Positions 15,099 to 22,647 of a DNA stretch of 24,877 bases are shown in pieces. Source of the stretch: Candidatus Dechloromonas phosphorivorans (GTDB lineage: Bacteria > Pseudomonadota > Gammaproteobacteria > Burkholderiales > Rhodocyclaceae); assembly GCA_016714975.1 (NCBI GenBank), contig JADKBR010000010.1:1-24877 (forward strand), written 5' to 3'. Numbering within the stretch: the stretch's first letter is position 1; every line of letters begins with the position of its first letter. The notes under the pieces were generated by a model. It saw only the letters and a list, made by a program, of their open reading frames with translations, searched no databases and had not been told where the DNA came from. Made by a program: the position numbers and the translations under genes.

Positions 15099-15497
15099 AC
15101 CCATTAGTCGGTCCGTGTCAAGCGAGTAAGCAATCCCATGGCGGCGCAAGCCGCCAGTTTTTTCAACTTCTTCACACCTCCCTCGCAATCGCTGACCGCA
15201 CCCGTTTCTTCAAAGTATGGCTGCGAACGAATCGCGCCAGCCACCCATCAGGATCAAGCGATCAGCGATGGTCTGCCTTCGCCCTGGCGGCTTTTGCCGC
15301 CCCAGAAGAACGTTGGTGCCGCTTCGTGTCCAATGGATTTCACAGACTCGTGGCTGCCGGTTTCCCGGCGCCAACCCCTGGCTGGCTCACGTTACAGGCG
15401 ATCCGCTTGACTGCTCGGGTGACGGCGAACGGCAGCCCATTCAGGCTCGTGGCTCGTTGTCCAGGCCCCTTACCGGGCTTGCCGCCGCCGTCGTGAC
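15099..15497 (-). ncRNA. candidate bridge-type RNA region in the IS110 long end
   Basis: About 400 non-coding bases lie between the transposase stop and the inferred element end. They hold several GC-rich hairpins: TGGCGGC-GCAA-GCCGCCA at 15139-15156, followed on the plus strand by GTTTTTTC; GGCGGC-TTTT-GCCGCC at 15286-15301; and GCCGG-TTTC-CCGGC at 15356-15369. No open frame here has a convincing protein composition. IS110-superfamily elements are known to carry a structured RNA in a non-coding end that pairs with target and donor DNA. The position suits the IS1111 arrangement. RNA ends and the guide loops cannot be set from one copy. Confidence 0.35.
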
Positions 15498-16511
15498 TCA
15501 TGCAAAGCAACGCATCACGTCAAAGGGTTTGCGCTCCTTAAGAATGTGGAAGCAGGCGCGCGCCAGCTTGTGGGCGAGCGCCTTGATCGCCACCACGGTG
15601 TTCGTCCTGGCTTTCTTGCGCTCATAGAAGCGCTTGGCCTCGGGGCAGAAGCGCAGTGCGAAGTTCGCCGCTTCGACAAAAGCCCAGGCCAAATACTTGT
15701 TGCCGTTCCTGGTGTTGCCTTCGCCTTTCTTCTTGCCGTTGCTGAGGCGCTGACTATCGACACAGCGCGCATAGGAGGCAAAGTTGCCGACGGCGGCAAA
15801 GCGGCCAATTGGCCCCGTTTCCAGCAGGATGATGGTGGCGAGAATGCGACCAATGCCGGGAACGCTGGCCAGCAAGGCGTAGTCCGGTCGTTCGCCCACT
15901 CTTTCCTGCAGACGCTTTTCAAGGAGGTCGATTTGCGCGCTCAGGGTGGTGATGACCGCGAGGTTGCTTTGCACCGCCAGTCCGACATCCTCAGGTAGCC
16001 CCATCCGATCGACGTCACTCGCAGTCATGCGCTTGATTACGTTGCTGGTGATTTTTACCGCCTGCTGGCGTGCCATGATGTTCTCGATCGCCAGAATGTG
16101 GCTGGTTCGGCTGCGCACCAGCTGCATGCGCTTTCTGGCCAGGTCACGGATGGCCCGCTGCGCCGGCGGCAGAATGGTGCCGGTAGGCAAAATGCCCAAC
16201 CTGAGCAGATGCGCCAACTGCCGGGCGTCCGCTTCGTCGCCGCTGTGCTTGAGACCATCGTATTTCTTGATGGCCCCCGTGTTGGCCAGATGAACGACAA
16301 ACCCTGCGGCCCGCAAGCCATCTACCAGCCAATACCAGTTGTAGGTGGATTCGACGACTACACCGGCAAGTCCTTCACGCCAAGGCAGCAGAAATCCGAT
16401 GATCTTCGCCAAGTCGTTCGGCAACCGTTTCTCCGCAACGACCCGGTCTGTTTCATCCGTCACTGTGATCACGCTGTTGTTCGAGTGCAAATCTATTCCG
16501 CTATAGTTCAT
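15498..16511 (-). CDS. IS110-family transposase (DEDD recombinase)
   Basis: An intact 337-residue transposase starting MNYSGIDLHSNNSVITVTDE. The N-terminal RuvC-like DEDD domain shows the first aspartate in YSGIDLH, the glutamate in GVVVESTYNWYWLVD, and two more aspartates in HSGDEADARQLAHLLRLG. A helical middle follows (LVRSRTSHILAIENIMARQQ). The C-terminal Tnp20 domain has ALLASVPGIGRILATIILLE, then SYARCVDSQRLSNGKKKGEG, which includes the probable catalytic serine, and NTRNGNKYLAWAFVEAANFA. All key residues appear present, so the enzyme could be active. These recombinases work with an element-encoded RNA and do not leave classical target duplications. Confidence 0.93.
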   Translation of the reverse strand: MNYSGIDLHSNNSVITVTDETDRVVAEKRLPNDLAKIIGFLLPWREGLAGVVVESTYNWYWLVDGLRAAGFVVHLANTGAIKKYDGLKHSGDEADARQLAHLLRLGILPTGTILPPAQRAIRDLARKRMQLVRSRTSHILAIENIMARQQAVKITSNVIKRMTASDVDRMGLPEDVGLAVQSNLAVITTLSAQIDLLEKRLQERVGERPDYALLASVPGIGRILATIILLETGPIGRFAAVGNFASYARCVDSQRLSNGKKKGEGNTRNGNKYLAWAFVEAANFALRFCPEAKRFYERKKARTNTVVAIKALAHKLARACFHILKERKPFDVMRCFA

Positions 16512-16556
16512 CTCGGCCTCCGTTGGGTTATCGCAAGTTCGCAAACTCACTTTAAC

Positions 16557-16578
16557 CCCACCGCCCCTCGGCGGTGGG
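16557..16578 (-). other. hairpin in the short IS110 end, upstream of the transposase
   Basis: CCCACCGCC (16557-16565) pairs perfectly with GGCGGTGGG (16570-16578) around a 4-base loop, 46 bases upstream of the transposase ATG and next to the inferred element end. It could be a recombinase or RNA recognition structure, or a block to read-through from outside. Confidence 0.5.
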
Positions 16579-16579
16579 A

Positions 16580-16690
16580 GGCCGGCTAGATGATCTTCAA
16601 GCTCGGAAAATCTGTTGAATCGGCGCCAAGGCTGCGCCAGCATTTTTGCCGATTTTTGCGGGTCGACCGCAACAGGGCAGAGGGAAACCG
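16580..16690. repeat. right flank of the dispersed repeat interrupted by the IS110 element
   Basis: These 111 bases match 9797-9907 with one clear difference and include the TTGCGG-GTCGA-CCGCAA hairpin at 16656-16672. Together with 15082-15098 they rebuild the continuous repeat at 9784-9907. Just past the end, TGGTCTGTCCCCAAT (16691-16705) resembles another REP-type palindrome half. Confidence 0.7.
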
Positions 16691-16786
16691 TGGTCTGTCC
16701 CCAATGCTGTTCTTTTGTCCTCGACCGCCAAGTCAAAGTTGCCTGGAATGAGCGCATCACCTGAATTGGTTTTGAAGTAACCGCCA

Positions 16787-18244
16787 TCAGGAATCAAACC
16801 CATGGTCTTCCGCCCAATCAATGACTTTCATGAATTGGACACGGCCGCCCTGATGCCCTAAAGAGAGGGCGAATCTAGCTCGATCAATAACCAGTTTTAG
16901 GTACTCTTTCCTTCGAGCCAGGCCATTGCCCTCAATAAGCTGTAAGAAAAAATCTCCGACTCGTTCTGCGTCCAATTCCTCTGTGAGTGGGGCGCTTGCT
17001 ACAACATTAATCAACTGGGGATTTTTCCATATCACATTAACTGGTAAAAAAGCTACTGCACTCAGTGCCGCAAACAGGTGGCCATATCTGTTTTCTTGGA
17101 TATAGGCCTGTAGCGCTTGGACGCATTTCTCTGCAAGCATTGGTTGTTCCGTTGCTAGTGTTGACATTACGTCTGCAGCCTCCTTTCGAACTTCGTATGA
17201 TGAATCATCTAGCCGAGCGGACCATCTCTCGAACTTTCGCAGCACTAATTCTGATGGACTCATATTGTTCCCCAATGGATGTGGTTTATTGGATGAGAAA
17301 TGTTGCCAATCCTCGCCGGTTGCTGATGTGTGAATTTCTCGCGAAGGGGTTCGCACTGGAGCTTTGGATGGTCTAGGTGGTCGCAAGTCGCTTTCCGTAA
17401 ATGGAAAGTCCTGGAGCGAGCATTTGCCCAAGTGGGCTTCGCTTGCGCTAGCCGCCTGAGTTGTGTTTCGTAGGCCATTGATGAACTCGTTACGGCTCTT
17501 GATGCGAAGTTGTTCGGGCGAGATCGTGCCCTGCTGAGTGAGAGACCAAGGCACATAGTTGGTCAGCAGCACAGAAATAGGCATGCTGGGATCGGGGCGC
17601 ACATCATTTTCTATATAGTTGCCTACGGCGCCAATGGACAGTATGTGCCAGTTGATGAGACCCAGATTCGATTTCCAGAATTCGGTAGCGGTTGCGCGCG
17701 AGGCTGCATCAAACTGGTCAGCAGTAACAACTGTAGCAATCTTTTCTCGCAATAACTTGTATCCCGTGATTACTCCCTCGGGCGGTGCAATACGGTTCGT
17801 GAAATGAACATAAATTTCAACGATTTTTTCGATTAGAGCTAAACGATTCGGCTTCATTCCGGGCAGCGCAGGGAATGATTGGTTTCCTACGACCGCCGCT
17901 CCTATTGCTCTGTCAATGAGACCGTTTGTCAGTATGTGGAATGGGCTTACTTCTGCGCGGCCAATCCACTCCCACTCTCTAATATGGGCAATCGAGTCAT
18001 CGCATATCTCTAACGGGTAAATCAAGAGCTCAAGACAGCGCTCTCGAAGATCAGCAATCCATGATATTTTTGCCGTCGCCGACGCGTCGCTTAATTGTTT
18101 TTCTACGCTTCTGGTCATGTGGGCAGCAAAACGTGAGGAACTGTTCGTTTGCCCTACATAGCAGAACAACACGTCGTCTCTCGGATCGGACAAGAGGTAA
18201 ATAAGCTTCTGCTTGTTGCGCTTCAGTTCCTTGAAATCAATCAT
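16787..18244 (-). CDS. GIY-YIG nuclease-like protein with HEAT-like C-terminal region
   Basis: A 485-residue protein. Residues about 13-50 fit a GIY-YIG nuclease core: KLIYLLSDPRDDVLFCYVGQ, then TNSSSRFAAHMTRSVEK, with the paired tyrosines (IYL, CYVGQT) and the arginine/histidine of the next helix. IAHIREWEWIGRAEV near residue 90 supplies the expected glutamate. The middle is unassigned. After a Pro/Ser-rich linker (near 290-330), the C-terminal third looks like helical repeats (RLDDSSYEVRKEAADVMSTL; KCVQALQAYIQENRYGHLFA). The gene is visibly richer in A+T than its neighbours, a sign of transfer. It follows the FRG gene by 85 bases, in the same direction, with a GGAG ribosome site close to the ATG. 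Defence or another nucleic-acid role is inferred, not shown. Confidence 0.65.
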   Translation of the reverse strand: MIDFKELKRNKQKLIYLLSDPRDDVLFCYVGQTNSSSRFAAHMTRSVEKQLSDASATAKISWIADLRERCLELLIYPLEICDDSIAHIREWEWIGRAEVSPFHILTNGLIDRAIGAAVVGNQSFPALPGMKPNRLALIEKIVEIYVHFTNRIAPPEGVITGYKLLREKIATVVTADQFDAASRATATEFWKSNLGLINWHILSIGAVGNYIENDVRPDPSMPISVLLTNYVPWSLTQQGTISPEQLRIKSRNEFINGLRNTTQAASASEAHLGKCSLQDFPFTESDLRPPRPSKAPVRTPSREIHTSATGEDWQHFSSNKPHPLGNNMSPSELVLRKFERWSARLDDSSYEVRKEAADVMSTLATEQPMLAEKCVQALQAYIQENRYGHLFAALSAVAFLPVNVIWKNPQLINVVASAPLTEELDAERVGDFFLQLIEGNGLARRKEYLKLVIDRARFALSLGHQGGRVQFMKVIDWAEDHGFDS

Positions 18245-18329
18245 GGTTCTCCGCTATTTTCGGATTGCCTGATCAAAATACAGCATCAATCGCACGTTGG
18301 GGCTCGACGGTAGTGTTCCTTTCATGTAG

Positions 18330-19088
18330 CTACTCCAAATCATCGTCTGTGTGACCGAATGCCCTAATCTCGGTGATCTCCATAGCGAGATTGGAGAGGT
18401 CAGGGAAAATCGACGAGAGCCGTATGCCAGAAACCGAAAGGTCAGCCCTAATTTTGTCATGGGCTGTGACCGGAATGAGAACCCGTGCGAGAAACTGAGA
18501 CGATGCGGGATGAGCTTCAAGCGGCTCACGGCCACCATGAATCGTGTAGTTTCCGAGTTGAGCAGCCATGCGCCTATCTGTACGAGGTGCAAGCACTGCT
18601 ACGGAATTCTGCTCTTCAGGGTTGATCCTTCCCGAAAACGCTGAAGTAACGAGAGGCGTTACACGGGCATCAACCAAGAAAGGGATCACGTGGCCGATAG
18701 ATTGCTTGTTGAGAGTACCCGGAGCAAGAAGCCAGAGTGCAGCGCTCGACGTGTTGGACTTGGATGGAACAGCAAAGAACGCGGCAACCATTAGTGATTC
18801 AGTCCAGTCCAGTAGCCGTGTAGGAAGCCCGTAGTGCTGCATTAGCGGCAACCAGCCCACATAGTCTTTGTGGCCAGGACAGTTGGTGGCCAAAGACGGT
18901 GCACGGAGTCGGAAGTGATGGGCAAACTGGGACTCAAGAACAGGATGTCTTCTATGCGCACTTGGCACGAGTTGCCAGTCCTTCTTCGCATGTCCCCGAA
19001 ACCAGACCTGTCCCCCCAATCGCTGTTCTGCTATGTGAGCAGCTTCCAGCAAATCTGACAGACTGTGTGCTTCGCCTAGGTCAAGCAT
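18330..19088 (-). CDS. FRG-domain protein
   Basis: A 252-residue protein carrying a textbook FRG domain, named for its Phe-Arg-Gly motif. It has QVWFRGHAKKDWQLVPSAHR near residues 27-46, a helical part, then DYVGWLPLMQHYGLPTRLLD and WTESLMVAAFFAVPSKSNTS near 75-115. The conserved QHYGxPTRLLDWT block is complete. The domain's biochemistry is not settled; it recurs in mobile and defence-like loci. I chose the ATG at 19088 because AGGAG lies 6-7 bases upstream; an in-frame TTG at 19121 is possible. Upstream there is a short inverted repeat. It probably forms an operon with the GIY-YIG gene 85 bases downstream and shares its lower GC. The gap contains a 23-codon open frame of unknown meaning (18254-18325). 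Confidence 0.85.
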   Translation of the reverse strand: MLDLGEAHSLSDLLEAAHIAEQRLGGQVWFRGHAKKDWQLVPSAHRRHPVLESQFAHHFRLRAPSLATNCPGHKDYVGWLPLMQHYGLPTRLLDWTESLMVAAFFAVPSKSNTSSAALWLLAPGTLNKQSIGHVIPFLVDARVTPLVTSAFSGRINPEEQNSVAVLAPRTDRRMAAQLGNYTIHGGREPLEAHPASSQFLARVLIPVTAHDKIRADLSVSGIRLSSIFPDLSNLAMEITEIRAFGHTDDDLE

Positions 19089-19113
19089 CTGGGGCTCCTG
19101 AAGCCTAGTAGTG

Positions 19114-19131
19114 GACGACAAAACTGTCGTC
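19114..19131 (-). promoter_or_regulatory. inverted repeat upstream of the FRG gene
   Basis: GACGAC (19114-19119) and GTCGTC (19126-19131) form a 6-base inverted repeat with a 6-base spacer, 25 bases upstream of the chosen FRG start. It is well placed to be an operator for the FRG/GIY-YIG operon. A candidate -35 TTGGAC lies further upstream (minus strand, about 19150) without a convincing -10. Confidence 0.35.
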
Positions 19132-19357
19132 TAATCCGGCAGATTGTCCAATAACGCAGGAGAGCGGACATCTCGCAATGTTCTCAAGGGCGCAAGCTGA
19201 CATGTTCTTCCAAGGAAACAGCATCGGCCAAGAGAGGGCGACTGGAGGGTCTTGGGAACCAATCGCTTCGGCCTCTGGCCAACTGCCGCCGGACGAGTTT
19301 CAGAAACGTTGGAGGTGTCCTAACCAGGATTCGACGGTCGATTCCGACAATTGCGCG
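19132..19357. other. boundary region between the FRG cassette and nrdJ
   Basis: About 225 bases with no recognisable gene. A plus-strand frame opens at 19178 and continues across the nrdJ 3' end as its antisense shadow, so it is not accepted as a gene. Base composition rises back to the core level here, which marks the edge of the AT-richer cassette. Confidence 0.35.
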
Positions 19358-19384
19358 AACGCCCCGGAACCCTTCCGGGGCGTT
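19358..19384 (-). terminator. terminator hairpin of nrdJ
   Basis: A perfect 12-bp stem, AACGCCCCGGAA (19358-19369) with TTCCGGGGCGTT (19373-19384), around a CCC loop. It lies 24 bases beyond the nrdJ stop. The T-run is weak on the minus strand and slightly better on the plus strand, so it may act in both directions. Confidence 0.65.
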
Positions 19385-19408
19385 TGTCCGGTCCACGGCC
19401 GGCGCCTG

Positions 19409-22296
19409 TCAGCCGCAAGTCCCCACCGCGCCGCAGGCGGTGCAGAAGTCGCAGCCGTCCTTGCGGATCATCGTGTAGTTGCCGCATTCGCCGCACAGCT
19501 TGCCCTGCGTCAGGTGCACGCTGTTGCTTGCATCTTCCGGCGCTTTGAGGATGCCCATCTGCTGCAGCGGGAAGCCGTTGTCGTCGAGGATGCCGAGCAT
19601 CGCGTAGCGGTGGATGATGAGTTGGGCGATGTAGGCGACGGTCGACGGGTAGGTCTGCTGTTTGCGCGAGCCGGGGACGAATGCCATGAAGTCGCCGAGC
19701 GGTTCCGGGTAGTCGAGGAGCTTGCGCAGCTTCATGCCGATCCAGGCCGGATCGAGGACGCGCATGTCGAGCGAAAGCAGCTTGCACAGACCGTCGAGGG
19801 CGCGCGGATAGTTGCCGGACAGCCACATCGAATAGGGACGGGTGACGCCGTCGGGCAGGGTGATTTCCTTGAGGCCGAGGACGAAATCCTCGCTGGTGGA
19901 GGGATTGCTGATGTCGACCGTCCAGGAGAGCGTGCCGTCCGTGCCGGTCTTTGGTTCCTTGGCGCTGAACAGTGCATCCTTCACCGGCGTCGGGCCTTCG
20001 TGCTTGAAGGCGCCCAGGTTTTCGCAACGCCAGCGAATGATCTGGGCCATTGCCGAGACGACCGAGGGTACTCGCTTGCGCTCGCCATGCGGCGGCATGG
20101 GCATTTCGAAGGAGTCACCAGGTGTCTTGGCCAGCGCGTCAAGCTTCATTTCCAGCCAGGCGTGATCTTTGGCGCGCATGTCCATCGACAGCGTCTTGGC
20201 GACCGCGCCGAGACCGCGAGGCTCCGCCGGGCCATTGGCCCAGACCTCGAACGGCCAGGTATGGCCCTCAGGCTCGACGTGGCCGATGAACAGCGCGAAT
20301 TTGCCGATCGGCGAATCGAGCATGTAGGTCCAGCACAGGTTGCCTTCCGGCAGGTTGGGACGGTTCGGCCAGCGCAGGCTTGAGAGCACTGGCGCGGGCA
20401 GGTCCTTGATCGACAGGCGGCGGTTGGCGTCGGAAACGAAATCCTGCGGCGATTTGGCGTCGACCGCAGCGGCTTCGGCCACGGGCGCCTCGACCGACAG
20501 CACCGAACCGAGAACGCTGTTCGGCCGGTAGGTCGCCAGCCCCTTGAGGCCGGATTTCCAGGCGCTCATGTAGAGGTCCTGAAAATCTTCGTAGGGGTAC
20601 TCCGCCGGCACGTTGACCGTCTTCGAGATCGAGGTGTCGATGTACGGCGCGACGGCGGCAACCATGTCCTTGTGCGCGGCAGCCGATATTTCCAGAGCGG
20701 TGACGAAATAGTCCGGCAGCTTGGTGACGTCGCCGCCCAGATGACGATAGAGGCGCCAGGCGTAGTCCTCGACCGAATACTCCTTGAGCGTGCCGTCGGG
20801 CATGCGCTTCTTGCGGCTGTAGGTCAGGAGAAGGGCGGCTCGATGCCGTTGGATGCGTTGTCAGCGAAGGCCAGAGAGATGGTGCCGGGTTGGCGCGATC
20901 GGAGCAGGTGCGAATTGCGCAGGCCGTGCTTGCGAATCGCGGCCTTGACCTCGTTCGGCAGGCGTGAGGCGAAGTTGCCGCCGGAAAGGTACAACTCGGC
21001 GTTGAACAGCGGGAAGGCGCCGCGCTCCCTGGCCAGTTCGACCGAATACAGATAGGCGCTGTCGCGCATGAATTCGGTGATGCGGGTTGCCATCGCACGG
21101 GCTTCCGGCTTGTCGTAACGGAGGCGCAGCATGGCCAGCGCATCGCCGAGGCCGGTATAGCCGAGGCCGACGCGCCGCTTGTTGGCGGCTTCCTGCGCCT
21201 GGCGCTCAAGCGGCCAGTGGGTAGCGTCGAGGACGTTGTCGAGCATGCGAGTCGATACACGAACGACTTCCGCGAAGCCGGCGAAGTCGAATTCTGCCTG
21301 CTCGGAGAAGGGGTGCGTGACGAACGGGGTCAGGTTGATCGAACCCAGGCAGCAGCAGCCGTAAGGCGGAAGCGGCTGTTCGGCGCAGGGGTTGGTGGCT
21401 TCGATCACTTCGCAGTAATTGAGATTGTTGTCCTTGTTCATGCGATCGAGGAACAGGATGCCGGGCTCGGCGTGGTCGTAGGTGGATTTCATCACCTGAT
21501 CCCAGAGGTCGCGGGCGCGCAGCGCGGTAGATCCACATGCCGTCGTCGCGCTGATAGGCGCCGGACAGCTTCATGTCGGTATTGGGTTCGGCGCGATGGA
21601 GCAGTTCGACATCGCCGTCGCCGTCGACCGCTTCCATGAAGGCATCGGTGACGCCGATCGAGATGTTGAAATTGGTCAGGTCGCCATGATCCTTGGCGTG
21701 AATGAAGTCTTCGATGTCCGGGTGGTCGCAGCGCATCACGCCCATCTGGGCACCGCGCCGGGCGCCGGCCGATTCGACGGTTTCGCACGAACGGTCGAAG
21801 ACGCGCATGTATGAAACCGGACCGGAAGCGCGCGACTGGGTGCCCTTCCGGCGTGGGCGCCTGCGGGCGGATGCTCGAAAAAATCATAGCCGACCCCGCC
21901 GCCGCGGCGCAGCGGTCTCGGCGGCCTGGGCCAGTGCCGCATAGATGCCGGGCTTGCCGTCGGTGGTTTCGACGATTGAATCCCCCACCGGCTGCACGAA
22001 GCAGTTGATCAGCGTGGCATGCAGATTGGTGCCGGCGGCCGAATTGATGCGGCCGGCGGGGATGAAGCCGTTTTCCTGGGCCACAGGAAACGTGCTTCCC
22101 AATGGGCGCGATCGCTTTCCTGTTCGACCTGGGCAGGGCATAGGCGACCGCTTGCGCACGTCGTGCACGTTGGTTTCCTTCCCTTTTGCATATTTTTCGA
22201 TCAGCACCTCGCCGGAAATTTCCTGCTCGGGGAGGGAGCAAACCCCCGGAGGGGCGGGAATTTCGGTAAGCGAGATTGTTCGGAAACTGGGCTCAT
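19409..22296 (-). CDS. nrdJ: adenosylcobalamin-dependent (class II) ribonucleotide reductase (frameshifted)
   Basis: NrdJ makes deoxyribonucleotides using vitamin B12, with or without oxygen. The ATG at 22296 (GGAG 7 bases upstream) opens MSPVSEQSRL. Later come LIEKYAKGKETNVHDVRKR, NLHATLINCFVQPVGDSI, RVFDRSCETVESAGARRGAQ, the active-site loop EATNPCAEQPLPPYGCCCLG, and VGLGYTGLGDALAMLRLRYD. The 3' half is uninterrupted from about 20803 to the stop and ends in the cysteine-rich redox tail (LCGECGNYTMIRKDGCDFC, TACGAVGTCG). Joined length is about 960 residues, normal for large NrdJ. Frames break near 20815, 21510, 21820-21900, 22110-22190 and 22250. Two NrdR boxes precede the gene. A diverged 3' fragment of a second nrdJ lies at 9528-9783. 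Confidence 0.93.
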
Positions 22297-22355
22297 GGGG
22301 CGCTCCTCGGCGTGGTCGTGGTTGTCGGGATGGTTTGCCTTCGTGTTTTGCAAAG

Positions 22356-22371
22356 CTACTATATCTAGTGG
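22356..22371 (-). promoter_or_regulatory. NrdR box, gene-proximal
   Basis: CTACTATATCTAGTGG on the plus strand (minus: CCACTAGATATAGTAG) fits the NrdR palindrome (ACACWATATATWGTGT-like) with a few changes. It starts 59 bases upstream of the nrdJ ATG and is separated from the second box by exactly 16 bases, the helical phasing typical of NrdR pairs. Confidence 0.8.
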
Positions 22372-22387
22372 GTCAAGAGCAACAACT

Positions 22388-22403
22388 TCACTAAATATAG
22401 TGT
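22388..22403 (-). promoter_or_regulatory. NrdR box, distal
   Basis: TCACTAAATATAGTGT on the plus strand (minus: ACACTATATTTAGTGA) is a near-perfect NrdR palindrome. With the box at 22356-22371 it forms a tandem pair 32 bases centre to centre. NrdR is the ATP/dATP-sensing repressor of ribonucleotide reductase genes, so nrdJ is very probably under its control. Confidence 0.85.
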
Positions 22404-22494
22404 TTTCCGCATATTCCCCTCGCTGTCCTCATACCCCGGAAGGTCAGATACTATAGCCCTGGTGGCCTGGGGGCACCGGGGCTTGCTGACTTGC

Positions 22495-22647
22495 TCAGCG
22501 GGCCAGCAGGGTTTGAACGGGACACGCGATCATCCGTTGCCCGCTGGTCGGGACGACCGGCTTGCCGGTCAGGGGGGCGTACGGTTCGAACAGTGCGAAT
22601 TTGATCGGCGACGGGCCGGCATTGATGGTCAGGATACCCGGCGCAAT
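22495..22647 (-). pseudogene. ackA: 5' fragment of acetate kinase
   Basis: Directly after the phosphate acyltransferase stop, a 50-codon frame reads GILTINAGPSPIKFALFEP and then PLTGKPVVPTSGQ before a stop at 22495. ILTINAGSSSIKFALF is the universal N-terminal phosphate-binding motif of acetate kinase; here two serines read as prolines. Only about an eighth of the gene remains before the nrdJ control region begins. The order acyltransferase then acetate kinase is the normal operon, so the rest was lost by deletion or by an assembly joint between about 22404 and 22560. Confidence 0.7.

Larger units (their letters stand above)
15099..16583 (-). mobile_element. IS110-superfamily insertion sequence
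   Basis: The boundaries come from comparing the interrupted repeat (15082-15098 plus 16580-16690) with its continuous copy (9784-9907). The element is then 1485 bp, a normal size for this family, with a GGCC ambiguity at the joint and no longer target duplication, as IS110 recombinases usually leave. It holds one transposase gene (15498-16511, minus). The end upstream of the transposase is short (about 70 bp) and the end downstream is long and structured (about 400 bp). That asymmetry resembles the IS1111 subgroup, whose non-coding RNA lies after the transposase. Terminal inverted repeats are at best very short (CCCAC near one end, CCCAT near the other). Confidence 0.7.

Noticed and set aside
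15082..15190. End of an IS21-type element (GGCCCCTTTAGATTTTCAG)
   Set aside because: No istA or istB gene is nearby, and the sequence is fully explained as the left flank of the repeat split by the IS110 element.
15138..15410. 90-codon plus-strand open frame in the IS110 long end
   Set aside because: Its composition is not protein-like, it has no ribosome site, and it overlaps hairpins. A structured non-coding end explains it better.
19178..20383. 401-codon plus-strand frame next to the FRG cassette
   Set aside because: Beyond the first 60 codons it is antisense to the intact nrdJ 3' half, and no family is recognisable.
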